A stretch of DNA of 64,000 nucleotides from Pseudomonadota bacterium (lineage in GTDB: Bacteria; Pseudomonadota; Gammaproteobacteria; Steroidobacterales; Steroidobacteraceae): contig JAEWLQ010000041.1 of the NCBI GenBank assembly GCA_023457495.1, forward strand, positions 1 to 64,000, written 5' to 3'. The notes under the pieces are model-generated. The model saw only the letters and a list, made by a program, of their open reading frames with translations, was not told where the DNA came from and searched no databases. Of the stretch, positions 47,720 through 55,175 are shown one piece after another. The stretch's first letter is position 1. Each line of letters starts with the position of its first letter. Both the position numbers and the translations under genes were made by a program.

Positions 47720-48831
47720 ATGTCGAGCAGCCAGAATGCCACCGCGAACAGGGCGTCGGCGAGCAATACCAGGAAGATCGATTGCACCACGGCGGTCGTG
47801 GTCAACCGGCCGAGCTCACGCGAGGAGTTGCGCACCTGCAGGCCCCGATACGTGCCCGTGAGCGCGATCAACAGCGCGAACACCGGTGCCTTGACGAGGC
47901 CCACCCAGAAGGTCGTCGAGGAGATCGCATCCTGCGCGCGCTCGAGGAACAGCACCAGCGGCATGTCGAGCAACCAGCGGCACAGCAGGGCGCCGCCGGT
48001 GAGTCCCACCAGGTCCGCGGCAACCGTGAGCAGCGGCAGCGCGATCACGAGGCCGATGACGCGCGGCAGGACCAGGACTTCATGTGGATCGACGCCGATG
48101 GCCTTGAGCGCGTCGACTTCCTCGTTGAGCTTCATCGCGCCGATCTCGGCCGCGAACGCGCTGCCCGATCGGCCGGCAACAATGATGGCGGTGAGCAGCA
48201 CCGCGAGCTCGCGCAGCACGCTGATGGTGATGAGGTCGACGACGTAGACCTCGGCGCCGTACTGCTGCATGTACTGCGCGGCGATGTACGCGATGATGAC
48301 CGTGATCAGGAACGCGATCAGCGACACGATCGGGATCGCGGTGAGCCCGGTCTCATAGAGATGGCGCGTGATCGAGATGGGCCGCAGACGTCGCCAGCTC
48401 GTGCTGGCGCGCAGCCAGGTGATCGTCGTGTGCCCGACGAAGTCCAGCGCCGCGCGCACCGCGAGCGCCCGCCGCGTGACGACACGTCCGAGCGCGCTGA
48501 CCGGCTCGAAGGAGGATTCGGAAGAGGACGACAGGGATGCGCGCCGCTTGCCCGCGAACGTCGCCTCGATGAGCTCGATCTGACCCGGGGTTTCTCCCTC
48601 GAACGCCACGGCGAGGCCGGCTTCTTCGGCCGATTTCAGCCATTCGCGCAGGCGCCATGCGCCGGCGAGATCGAGTTCGACGTGCCGCGGAACCTCCACG
48701 CGCAGCTGCCGGGCGCCCGCGAACGACTGCGCCGCCAGCTCCGCGTCGATCGCCGGCATCTCCTGGCCGCGCCATTTGCCGGCGAGCTCGGCGATCAGGA
48801 CGTCGTTGTCTCGGCTGAGATTCAGGTACAT
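47716..48831 (-). CDS. MlaE-type permease with fused STAS domain
   Basis: A 371-aa inner-membrane protein. The N-terminal 100 residues resemble a STAS domain (LIAELAGKWRGQEMPAIDAEL), the role played by separate MlaB in E. coli. The rest is the MlaE family: LTAIIVAGRSGSAFAAEIG, EEVDALKAIGVDPHEVLVLPR and several membrane helices. First gene of the four-gene operon. The fusion makes a separate mlaB unnecessary. Confidence 0.92.
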   Translation of the reverse strand: MYLNLSRDNDVLIAELAGKWRGQEMPAIDAELAAQSFAGARQLRVEVPRHVELDLAGAWRLREWLKSAEEAGLAVAFEGETPGQIELIEATFAGKRRASLSSSSESSFEPVSALGRVVTRRALAVRAALDFVGHTTITWLRASTSWRRLRPISITRHLYETGLTAIPIVSLIAFLITVIIAYIAAQYMQQYGAEVYVVDLITISVLRELAVLLTAIIVAGRSGSAFAAEIGAMKLNEEVDALKAIGVDPHEVLVLPRVIGLVIALPLLTVAADLVGLTGGALLCRWLLDMPLVLFLERAQDAISSTTFWVGLVKAPVFALLIALTGTYRGLQVRNSSRELGRLTTTAVVQSIFLVLLADALFAVAFWLLDI

Positions 48832-48931
48832 GCGCGCGGCGTGGCCACCCCTAACTACAAACGTGCCGGCCGCCGCGCGGTTCGGAACCGGTGGGCGGGT
48901 CTCGGACGCCGCCAGTATGGCAAATTGGCCA

Positions 48932-48968
48932 CATGGCCGCCGCGTCGTCTGAATACGCGGCGGCCATG
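48932..48968. terminator. 14-bp perfect hairpin, first of two in tandem
   Basis: CATGGCCGCCGCGT pairs with ACGCGGCGGCCATG over 14 bp around a nine-base loop. It lies in the gap between the start of the mla-type operon and the end of the GntR/ABC operon. It has no T tract on either strand. Confidence 0.6.
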
Positions 48969-48976
48969 GGCCTAAA

Positions 48977-49007
48977 GCCGGCGGAGTGGTTCCAGCACTC
49001 CGCCGGC
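48977..49007 (-). terminator. terminator of the GntR/ABC operon
   Basis: An 11-bp perfect stem (GCCGGCGGAGT / ACTCCGCCGGC) with a nine-base loop. On the minus strand it is followed by CTTTAGG and lies 9 bases after the permease stop, so it probably ends that operon. With the neighbouring hairpin it makes a double structure. Confidence 0.72.
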
Positions 49008-49015
49008 CGGGGGGA

Positions 49016-49978
49016 TCAGCTCTCGTCGCGGTAGCGGCGGATGCGGATCGTGGCGTAGATCAGCGCCGCGCCCGCGAGCAGGCCTAGCCACAGCTCGTAG
49101 TGCATGAACAGGCCGGAGAAGTTGACCGCGTCGAGCATTTCACCGATCGTCGGGACGTGTTCGGTGCCGCCGTTGTTGAAAGGCGCGCCGCGCACTTCCA
49201 TTTCCTCGACGAACCCGACCAGCCGGCGGCCGACGAACGTCGCCACGTGTTCGCTGTTGAAGAACATCTTCTCCAGCAGCATCAGGGCCGCGGGCGGCAG
49301 CACCGCCCACAGGAACACCGCGCGGCGCGCCCACACCGACATGATCATCAGGTAGCCGGCCACCGGCACGTACCAGAGCACGCCGCCGAGGCTGAACACC
49401 AGCGATGTCCACATCGCGGCCAGCCATCCCGTGAAGCTGAACGCCGGGACGATGTCGCCGAGCACGGTGCCGTTGAAGCGGATCCAGAAGATGAGGCTCA
49501 TGAAGAGCTGCGTCACGGTCGCGAGCGCCAGGACCACGAGCGGCATGATGACCAGCGCGACAGCGAGCTTCGACAAGACGACCTGCGCGTCGGATACCGG
49601 CATCGACTTCCAGAACAGGATGCTCCGGTCGCGGCGTTCGGCGTACAGACAGTCGATCAGGTAGAAGAACACCACGATCAGCACGACCGCGGAGATGACC
49701 CCGGCCAGGCCGAGCTGCACGAACGCGAATACCGTCGCCTTCTGAGCGGCCGGCAGCGCGATCGCCTTCGAGAGTTCGGCGCGTTCATGCGCACCGAGAT
49801 TCGGGATCTCTTCGATGGTGGCGTGATGTCCGAGCGTGACCGCGTCGTCGAAGCGCATCGTGAGCAGCGTGCCCCACATCGACATCACGATGATGATGCC
49901 CGCCCAGACGAGCGGCGCGATCCACAGCGAGCGATGTTCCCAGAACTCGCGGCGTACGAGCATGATCATGGAGTTCAT
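49016..49978 (-). CDS. ABC-2 type transporter permease
   Basis: A 320-aa inner-membrane protein with about six helices and the N-terminal RREFWEHRSLWIAPLVWAG of ABC-2 exporters. The long first periplasmic loop and YAERRDRSILFWKSMPVSD are typical. Coupled by ATGA to the ATPase gene. The substrate is not deducible; YtrA-controlled systems of this type are often involved in antibiotic or envelope stress. Confidence 0.85.
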   Translation of the reverse strand: MNSMIMLVRREFWEHRSLWIAPLVWAGIIIVMSMWGTLLTMRFDDAVTLGHHATIEEIPNLGAHERAELSKAIALPAAQKATVFAFVQLGLAGVISAVVLIVVFFYLIDCLYAERRDRSILFWKSMPVSDAQVVLSKLAVALVIMPLVVLALATVTQLFMSLIFWIRFNGTVLGDIVPAFSFTGWLAAMWTSLVFSLGGVLWYVPVAGYLMIMSVWARRAVFLWAVLPPAALMLLEKMFFNSEHVATFVGRRLVGFVEEMEVRGAPFNNGGTEHVPTIGEMLDAVNFSGLFMHYELWLGLLAGAALIYATIRIRRYRDES

Positions 49979-50868
49979 GCGGCCTCCTTGGCGGCCACGT
50001 TGGCCCGTCCGTTCTTCTCGCGCGCACCCATCATCGCGACGAACAGGTCCGCGACGGAAGGGTGGCGGGTCTCGCCGAGCGACGCGAGCTCACTTTCGGC
50101 AAGGCCGTCGAACAGCATCGCGACGCGGCCGAAGATTTCGCGTTCGTAGAAGGGCTTGAGCGCGCGCGCCCGGTCGACGTTGCCCGCCGTGGGGACGAGC
50201 TGCGTGAACCGCTCGCCGATCGCCTCCATCGAGGAGTCGAGCACGATGCTGCCCCGCTCGATGAACACCACGTCGGTGAGGATGTTCTCGATCTCCTCGA
50301 CCTGGTGCGTCGTGACCAAGATGGTCCGCTCGTGGTTGAAGTAGTCGTTGAGCAGGTTGTCGTAGAACGAGCGCCTGAACAGCAGGTCGAGGCCGAGCGT
50401 AGGCTCGTCGAGCACCAGCAGCTTCGCGTCGATGGCGAGGATCAGCGCCAGGTGCAGCTGCGTGACCATGCCCTTGGAGAGCTGGCGCACGCGGCGGTCG
50501 AGCTTGATGTCGGTCTTCGCGAGGAATTCCAGGGCGCGCTTGCGATCGAAGCGCGGATGAACGCCGGCGACGAACTCGAGCGCCTGCGCGACCGAGAGCC
50601 AGCGCGGCAGCACCGCGACGTCGGCGATGAAGCAGACCTCTTTCATGAGCTCGTCGCGCTCGGTACGCGGATCGCGGCCGAGAACCTTGAGCTCGCCATC
50701 GAAGGATGTGAGTCCCAGGATGGACTTGATCGCGGTGGTCTTGCCGGAGCCGTTGGGCCCGATGAGACCGACGATGCGGCCCGCGGCGACGTTCAAGTCG
50801 ATGCCGCGCAGCGCCTGCGTGCCGCCGTAATTCTTGGTGAGCCCCCGGGCTTCAATTATTGCTGTCAT
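49975..50868 (-). CDS. ABC transporter ATP-binding protein
   Basis: A 297-aa ATPase partnering the ABC-2 permease. Walker A GPNGSGKTT, Q-loop region, signature-like LSKGMVTQLHLA, Walker B LLVLDEPTLGLD and THQ switch (His kept). The start is ambiguous between ATG 50868 and ATG 50877; both overlap the end of the GntR gene. Confidence 0.9.
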   Translation of the reverse strand: MTAIIEARGLTKNYGGTQALRGIDLNVAAGRIVGLIGPNGSGKTTAIKSILGLTSFDGELKVLGRDPRTERDELMKEVCFIADVAVLPRWLSVAQALEFVAGVHPRFDRKRALEFLAKTDIKLDRRVRQLSKGMVTQLHLALILAIDAKLLVLDEPTLGLDLLFRRSFYDNLLNDYFNHERTILVTTHQVEEIENILTDVVFIERGSIVLDSSMEAIGERFTQLVPTAGNVDRARALKPFYEREIFGRVAMLFDGLAESELASLGETRHPSVADLFVAMMGAREKNGRANVAAKEAA

Positions 50869-51274
50869 CGTCTGCATCCGTGGCAGCACGAGTCGGGAAC
50901 GGCTGGGAGGCCGGGGCCGATTTCGCACCGCGTTTCATGAGTTCTTCGGTAGTGAGGCCGAGACGCTGGATCGTCGCGTAGACCTTCGGCCATTCGGTCT
51001 CGAGGAAGTACGTCCGCTCGTCTTTCATGAGCGCCTGGCGCGCCCCCTCGTTGACGAACATTCCGCGCCCGCGTTTCTTCTCGACCAGGTTCTCGTCGAC
51101 GAGCTGCTGGTATCCCTTGAGAACGGTCAGCGGGTTGAGACGGAACTCCGCCGCGACAGCGCGGACCGAGGGCAGCGGGTCTCCTTCCTTGAGGACACCT
51201 TCGAGGATCATCGCCACCACCCGGTCACGCAGCTGCCGGTAAATCGGCTGACTGTCGTCCCATTGCGGGTCCAT
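50852..51274 (-). CDS. GntR-family regulator, YtrA subfamily
   Basis: A 140-aa regulator: N-terminal winged helix-turn-helix (PIYRQLRDRVVAMILEGVLKEGDPLPSVRAVAAEFRLNPLTV, residues about 9-55) with only a short C-terminal helical part, as in the YtrA subfamily. It usually represses its own operon and releases on an antibiotic or envelope signal. The likely operator is the palindrome at 51519-51546. It lies between the small membrane protein gene and the ABC genes. Confidence 0.9.
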   Translation of the reverse strand: MDPQWDDSQPIYRQLRDRVVAMILEGVLKEGDPLPSVRAVAAEFRLNPLTVLKGYQQLVDENLVEKKRGRGMFVNEGARQALMKDERTYFLETEWPKVYATIQRLGLTTEELMKRGAKSAPASQPFPTRAATDADDDSNN

Positions 51275-51289
51275 GAGTACTCCTGACCT

Positions 51290-51454
51290 TCAGCGGACCA
51301 GGGTGCCGATGGCCATCAGGAACCCGGAGCTGCTGTCCCGGTGGATGCTCGCGAAGTTCGTGGAGTCCATGAACGTGAGCGTCAACAGGATCGTCACGAA
51401 AACCGCGGCAAGCGCGCTGGCGGTCATTTTCAGGCTGTCTTTCTGGGTGGTCAT
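51290..51454 (-). CDS. 54-aa single-pass membrane protein
   Basis: A short gene ahead of gntR. It starts ATG with a perfect AAGGAGA seven bases upstream and encodes MTTQKDSLKMTASALAAVFV followed by a Thr/Leu-rich stretch. One membrane helix spans about residues 10-30, with a short outer tail. The gap to gntR is 15 bases, so it is first in the operon. I do not recognise a family. It may be a small subunit or regulator of the ABC exporter. Confidence 0.72.
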   Translation of the reverse strand: MTTQKDSLKMTASALAAVFVTILLTLTFMDSTNFASIHRDSSSGFLMAIGTLVR

Positions 51455-51518
51455 ATTCGTCTCCTTGCTCCTGCTTCGTTTCTTGTGGCGCTCCGCCCTA
51501 TGCGATTCGCCGTCCGTC

Positions 51519-51546
51519 TTGGTGTTATATATAACTACAACACCAA
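51519..51546. promoter_or_regulatory. palindromic operator/promoter of the GntR-ABC operon
   Basis: TTGGTGTT and AACACCAA form perfect 8-bp arms around 12 bases. Overlapping this is a second perfect palindrome, GTTATATATAAC (51524-51535), whose TATATA can serve as a -10 box. It is a strongly AT-rich island in GC-rich DNA, 65 bases upstream of the small membrane protein gene and about 80 upstream of the divergent small exported gene. It is the best candidate for the YtrA-type repressor's binding site. Confidence 0.65.
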
Positions 51547-51627
51547 ACCAGAAACAAGCCCCGAACCCAAAAAAACTTCGGGCCGCGTTTCAGGCCTTAG
51601 GCGCACATCCAGCAGCCGGGGGTGACC

Positions 51628-51855
51628 ATGTATTCCAAGATACTGATTGTCATAGGAATTATCGGGGCGCACGGGGCACTGGCGGCCGGATGGGTACAGC
51701 AGGAAGCTCCCCAGCCGCGCACCTTGAAGGCGACCGCCTGTTCCCCCTCCCCGGACGCGCTGCCCGACTTCACCCCGCGGGCAATGATGCTCGCGGCCCT
51801 GGTAACCCCACCGCCGATCACCCTTGAATCGCTCGGCGAGTCGATGCAGCCGTGA
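51628..51855 (+). CDS. small exported protein of unknown function
   Basis: A 75-aa protein: signal peptide of about 20 residues (MYSKILIVIGIIGAHGALAA), then a Pro-rich mature part with one Cys. GGGGGTGA precedes the ATG. Its stop overlaps the GTG of the following sigma gene as GTGA, so the two are translated together. No family recognised. The order small exported protein, sigma, anti-sigma suggests a regulatory or target function. A start at ATG 51622 would add only two residues. Confidence 0.6.
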   Translation: MYSKILIVIGIIGAHGALAAGWVQQEAPQPRTLKATACSPSPDALPDFTPRAMMLAALVTPPPITLESLGESMQP

Positions 51856-52508
51856 ACGCGGGACTCGCCACGATGGATGGACTCACTACTCCGGAACCGG
51901 AGCCGCGCTTCGCGCGCGCCCGGCCAGCGCGTACAGTCGTGTGCGTGAGCGACGACGAGGACGCGCAACTGATGCTCGCGTACGCAGGCGGCGAAATGCG
52001 CGCCTTCGAAACCCTGTACGCGCGCCATCGCACGGCGCTGTACCGCTATCTAGTCAGGCAGGCGCGCGACGGCGAGATCGCCAACGACCTCTTCCAGGAA
52101 GTGTGGAGCCGCGTGATCGTGAACCGCGCGCGCTACGAGCCGCGCGCCAAGTTCCGCACGTTCCTGTTCACGCTGGCGCACAACTGTTTCATCGATCATT
52201 GCCGGCGCACGAAGTCGCGGCCCGGTGGCTCGAGCGTCGACGATGCCGACGCCGCGGACCTGCTGCCCGCCGACGACTCCGCGCAGCCCGAGCGCGCGCT
52301 GGAACGCGACGAATCGACGCGGCGCTATCGCGCGGCGCTCGCGTCGCTGCCGCCGGAGCAGCGCGACGCCTATCTACTGCACGAGGAATCGGACCTGTCG
52401 CTGGAGGAGATCGGACGCGTGACCGGCGTCGGCACCGAGACGGCCAAGAGCCGGCTGCGTTACGCTCTGGCCAAGCTCAAGGCGGCGATGGCCGTCGCGG
52501 AGGCATGA
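51852..52508 (+). CDS. ECF-type RNA polymerase sigma factor
   Basis: A sigma-70 family factor of up to 218 aa. Region 2: AFETLYARHRTALYRYLVRQARD, DLFQEVWSRVI. Region 4: SLPPEQRDAYLLHEESDLSLEEIGRVTGVGTETAKSRLRYALAKL. The GTG at 51852 couples it to the preceding small gene. An internal GTG at 51945 (SDDEDAQLMLAYAGG) is where most homologues begin and may be the true start. Followed by a probable anti-sigma gene after one base. Confidence 0.88.
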   Translation: MNAGLATMDGLTTPEPEPRFARARPARTVVCVSDDEDAQLMLAYAGGEMRAFETLYARHRTALYRYLVRQARDGEIANDLFQEVWSRVIVNRARYEPRAKFRTFLFTLAHNCFIDHCRRTKSRPGGSSVDDADAADLLPADDSAQPERALERDESTRRYRAALASLPPEQRDAYLLHEESDLSLEEIGRVTGVGTETAKSRLRYALAKLKAAMAVAEA

Positions 52509-52509
52509 C

Positions 52510-53229
52510 ATGACGGGCCGCGACGACGAATTCGATGATTTCCTGAGGCGCCGCAAGCCCCTCTTCCGGCGCGCCGATGAGGACGGCCTCGAACCGCCGG
52601 AGGAGCTCGACCGCATCGTGCTGCGCCAGGCGCGCGAGGCAATCGAGCCCGAGCGACCACAGCGCGTATTCCGCGGACCGCGCTGGGGCGCGCCCATCGC
52701 GCTGGCCGCCACGCTGCTCGTCGCGCTCAGCGTGGTCTTCCATGTCGGCGTGGCCGAGAAAGCTCCGCAGGGTGAAGTCACGGTGCGCAGCGTCGCGCGA
52801 GAGGTCACCGCGCCTGCCGCCGCAGCCGATTCCGTCGCAGTGCCGCGCCCGGATCATCCGGCGCCGGCCGCCGCGCCGCTGCTCGAAGAAGCTGCTGACA
52901 ATGGCCCTTATGTGGTCGACCTCGTGCCGCAGCCGGCGCCGAGCGCCACGGCGCCGTCTCCGGTGCTCGCCTCCCGTGCGGAAAACGCGCGTTACTCGGG
53001 GCCCTCCGTCGTGCCCACTGCCCGGACGACCATCTCCGGTCCGAACATGGCGAAGACGCACGGGCCCGGACAAGTCGGCGCAGACTTGCCCGCGTGGCGC
53101 CGGGACTCGGCCACCTGGCTGGCCGAAATCGAACGTCTGCGGGCCGCCGGCGAGACGGCGCGCGCCGATGCCGAGCTGGCGGAATACAACCGGCAGAACC
53201 GGGCCTACGCGGGCGCCCCGGACCGGTAA
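52510..53229 (+). CDS. probable anti-sigma factor, single-pass membrane protein
   Basis: A 239-aa protein just after a sigma gene. An acidic and basic cytoplasmic head (DDEFDDFLRRRKPLFRRADED) is followed by one membrane segment (APIALAATLLVALSVVFHVGVA) and a Pro/Ala-rich periplasmic part. It ends WLAEIERLRAAGETARADAELAEYNR, a C-terminal pattern common in putative anti-sigma proteins of related bacteria. No zinc motif, so the sigma-binding mode would differ from the DUF3379-like protein. Function inferred mainly from position. Confidence 0.68.
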   Translation: MTGRDDEFDDFLRRRKPLFRRADEDGLEPPEELDRIVLRQAREAIEPERPQRVFRGPRWGAPIALAATLLVALSVVFHVGVAEKAPQGEVTVRSVAREVTAPAAAADSVAVPRPDHPAPAAAPLLEEAADNGPYVVDLVPQPAPSATAPSPVLASRAENARYSGPSVVPTARTTISGPNMAKTHGPGQVGADLPAWRRDSATWLAEIERLRAAGETARADAELAEYNRQNRAYAGAPDR

Positions 53230-53300
53230 GTCAGCTGCCCGAAAGGTCAGGCCTGCTAGAATTCCGGCCCCTTTTTTCAGGTCTGCTGGAGTCTGCGTCG

Positions 53301-54278
53301 ATGAAACCCGCCGTCAATGTCGCGATCACCGGGGCCGCCGGCCAAATCGGCTACGCCCTCGCTTTCCGGGTTGCATCGGGCCAGATGCTCGGACCGGACA
53401 CACCGGTCAACCTGCACCTGCTCGAGGTCACGCCGGCGCTGCCGCAACTCGCGGGCGTCGTGATGGAGCTCAACGATTGCGCGTTCCCGACGCTCAACAA
53501 GATCGTCGCGACCGACGATGCCAAGGTCGCCTTCAAGGATTGCCATGCGGCGCTGCTGGTCGGCGCCCGTCCGCGCGGCCCCGGCATGGAGCGCAAGGAC
53601 CTGCTCATGGCGAACGCGCAGATCTTCTCCGCGCAGGGCAAGGCCATGAACGAAGTGGCGGACCGCAACATCCGCGTGCTGGTGGTCGGCAACCCGGCGA
53701 ACACCAACGCGATGATCGCGCGCGCCAACGCGAAGGACCTGAACCCGCGCAACTTCACGGCGATGACCCGGCTCGATCACAACCGCGCCGTCTCGCAGCT
53801 CGCCGAGAAGACCGGCATCCACGTGACGAAGATCCGCAAGATGCTCATCTGGGGCAACCACTCGAGCACGCAGTACCCGGATCTCAACTTCTGTCTCGTC
53901 GACGGCAAACCGGCGCATTCGCTGGTCGATCGCAAGTGGTACGAGGAGTCGTTCATTCCGACCGTGCAGCAGCGCGGCGCCGCTATTATCAAAGCGCGCG
54001 GAGCGGCCTCGCCCGCCTCGGCGCCCTCGGCCGCGATCGATCACATGCGCGACTGGCATCTCGGCACCGCCGCCGACAACTTCATCAGCATGGCCGTGCC
54101 GGCCGATGGCAGCTACGGCATCAAGGAAGGCGTCGTGTATTCGTACCCGGTGACCTGCGCCAATGGCGACTATAAGGTCGTGCAGGGCCTCGCGATCGAC
54201 GACTTCTCGCGCCAGCGCATGGATGCGACGGACAAGGAACTGCGCGAAGAGCGCGACGGCGTGCGCGAGCTCATCTAA
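53301..54278 (+). CDS. mdh: malate dehydrogenase
   Basis: NAD-dependent oxidation of malate to oxaloacetate in the citric acid cycle. The protein has 325 aa. The NAD site AITGAAGQIGYAL is at the N-terminus. GARPRGPGMERKDLL, NPANTNA, TRLDHNRA and the catalytic IWGNHSSTQYPD with His are all present. It is of the cytosolic-type family used by many high-GC proteobacteria. GGAG lies 11 bases before the ATG. A terminator hairpin follows. Confidence 0.96.
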   Translation: MKPAVNVAITGAAGQIGYALAFRVASGQMLGPDTPVNLHLLEVTPALPQLAGVVMELNDCAFPTLNKIVATDDAKVAFKDCHAALLVGARPRGPGMERKDLLMANAQIFSAQGKAMNEVADRNIRVLVVGNPANTNAMIARANAKDLNPRNFTAMTRLDHNRAVSQLAEKTGIHVTKIRKMLIWGNHSSTQYPDLNFCLVDGKPAHSLVDRKWYEESFIPTVQQRGAAIIKARGAASPASAPSAAIDHMRDWHLGTAADNFISMAVPADGSYGIKEGVVYSYPVTCANGDYKVVQGLAIDDFSRQRMDATDKELREERDGVRELI

Positions 54279-54290
54279 CTACCGAGACGC

Positions 54291-54643
54291 TCATCGCGGG
54301 TCGCGCAGCCGCGCGACCCGCAGTCCGATCGGCATGCGCACCGTCGCGATGCCGCTCGCCGGCCAGACCGGGGCGAGCGAGTCGCGCAGCAGCGGCGCGG
54401 GATCGGTCGACAACGCCTTGCGATACCGCGCGGTGGCCGACCAGCTGCTCACGTAGCCGATCACCTGATCGAGATTCCAGCGCAACTCGAGCGCGAAGGA
54501 CGGCGTCGCGATTTCCTCGAACGGAAACGGCAGCGTTCGGTAGTTCTGCTCGACGTGGACACGCTCCGGCGGCCAGTACGGCCCCACGACACCGGAATAG
54601 GGTACTCGCGCGCGACGCCGGCGAAGTGGCTGGGCTGGCTCAT
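54291..54643 (-). pseudogene. class I methyltransferase with large internal deletion
   Basis: The start (MSQPSHFAGVAREY) matches the first residues of a UbiE-like methyltransferase family. In another frame, YSGVVGPYWPPERVHVEQ and the following 95 residues match the C-terminal third (GYVSSWSATARY, PVWPASG). The SAM-binding core, about 130-150 residues, is missing. The join is near 54599-54606, and the frame also changes there. The C-terminal fragment keeps an intact stop. This is a decayed gene, not a working enzyme. Confidence 0.75.
54296..54321 (+). terminator. terminator hairpin downstream of mdh
   Basis: An 11-bp perfect stem (GCGGGTCGCGC / GCGCGACCCGC) with an AGCC loop, 17 bases after the mdh stop. 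It lies within the 3' end of the methyltransferase remnant. No T tract follows. Confidence 0.55.
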
Positions 54644-54653
54644 GCCGGCCGTT

Positions 54654-55088
54654 TTACGCCGGGTGCACGGCGGACCCAAGGGCCGCGCGACGCACGCCGT
54701 CGGCCCGCGCCGCGAACGCCTGCAGCGCGACCACCACGGACACCACGATCAGGAACAGCGGATATTCCCAGCCGCCATTGGCGTTGCTGAATACCCAGCC
54801 ATTGCCGGCGTGCGCCCAGAGCGCTCCCGCCAGGACCGGGATCAGCGCCAGCGACACCCATCCGGTCGCCACGTTGGCGATCAGCAGGACGCCGCCCACG
54901 GCTTCCGCGGCGAACACCACGTAGGCCAGCGCGCCGGGCAGCCCGATCGACTCGAAGTACCCCGCCGTTCCGGCGAGCCCATAAACGAACAGCTTCAGGA
55001 CCACGCTGTGCGCGACGAACATCACGCCCAGCGAAATGCGCAGCAGCGCGGCCGCCGCGTTGTTTCCACTCTCCAAAAGACCCGACAT
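54654..55088 (-). CDS. DoxX family membrane protein
   Basis: A 144-aa protein with four membrane helices. Family blocks: ALLRISLGVMFVAHSVVLKL, YFESIGLPGALAYVVFAAEAVGGVLL and GWEYPLFLIVVSVVVALQAF. DoxX relatives are often linked to redox or quinone functions, but no precise role follows. The ATG at 55088 is preferred to 55157, which adds residues overlapping the control region. Divergent from a broken LysR gene that probably once regulated it. Confidence 0.85.
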   Translation of the reverse strand: MSGLLESGNNAAAALLRISLGVMFVAHSVVLKLFVYGLAGTAGYFESIGLPGALAYVVFAAEAVGGVLLIANVATGWVSLALIPVLAGALWAHAGNGWVFSNANGGWEYPLFLIVVSVVVALQAFAARADGVRRAALGSAVHPA

Positions 55089-55160
55089 GTGAATCTCCCG
55101 TCGTTGATTGCGAACGCCGACATTCTCGATTGGCGCAATTGCAAACACATCGGCCAATCG

Positions 55161-55175
55161 GCAAAGATGCTTTGC
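55161..55175. promoter_or_regulatory. palindrome over the LysR start, possible autoregulatory site
   Basis: GCAAAG-ATG-CTTTGC is a perfect 6-bp inverted repeat spanning the ATG at 55167. The nearby doxX-lysR gap also repeats GCAAA/TTGCA blocks. It may be the old LysR binding region. Confidence 0.35.

Noticed and set aside
51273..51827. A plus-strand open frame of 184 codons across the GntR promoter region
   Set aside because: It crosses the palindromic operator and overlaps two better-supported small genes with ribosome-binding sites on either strand; composition changes along its length.
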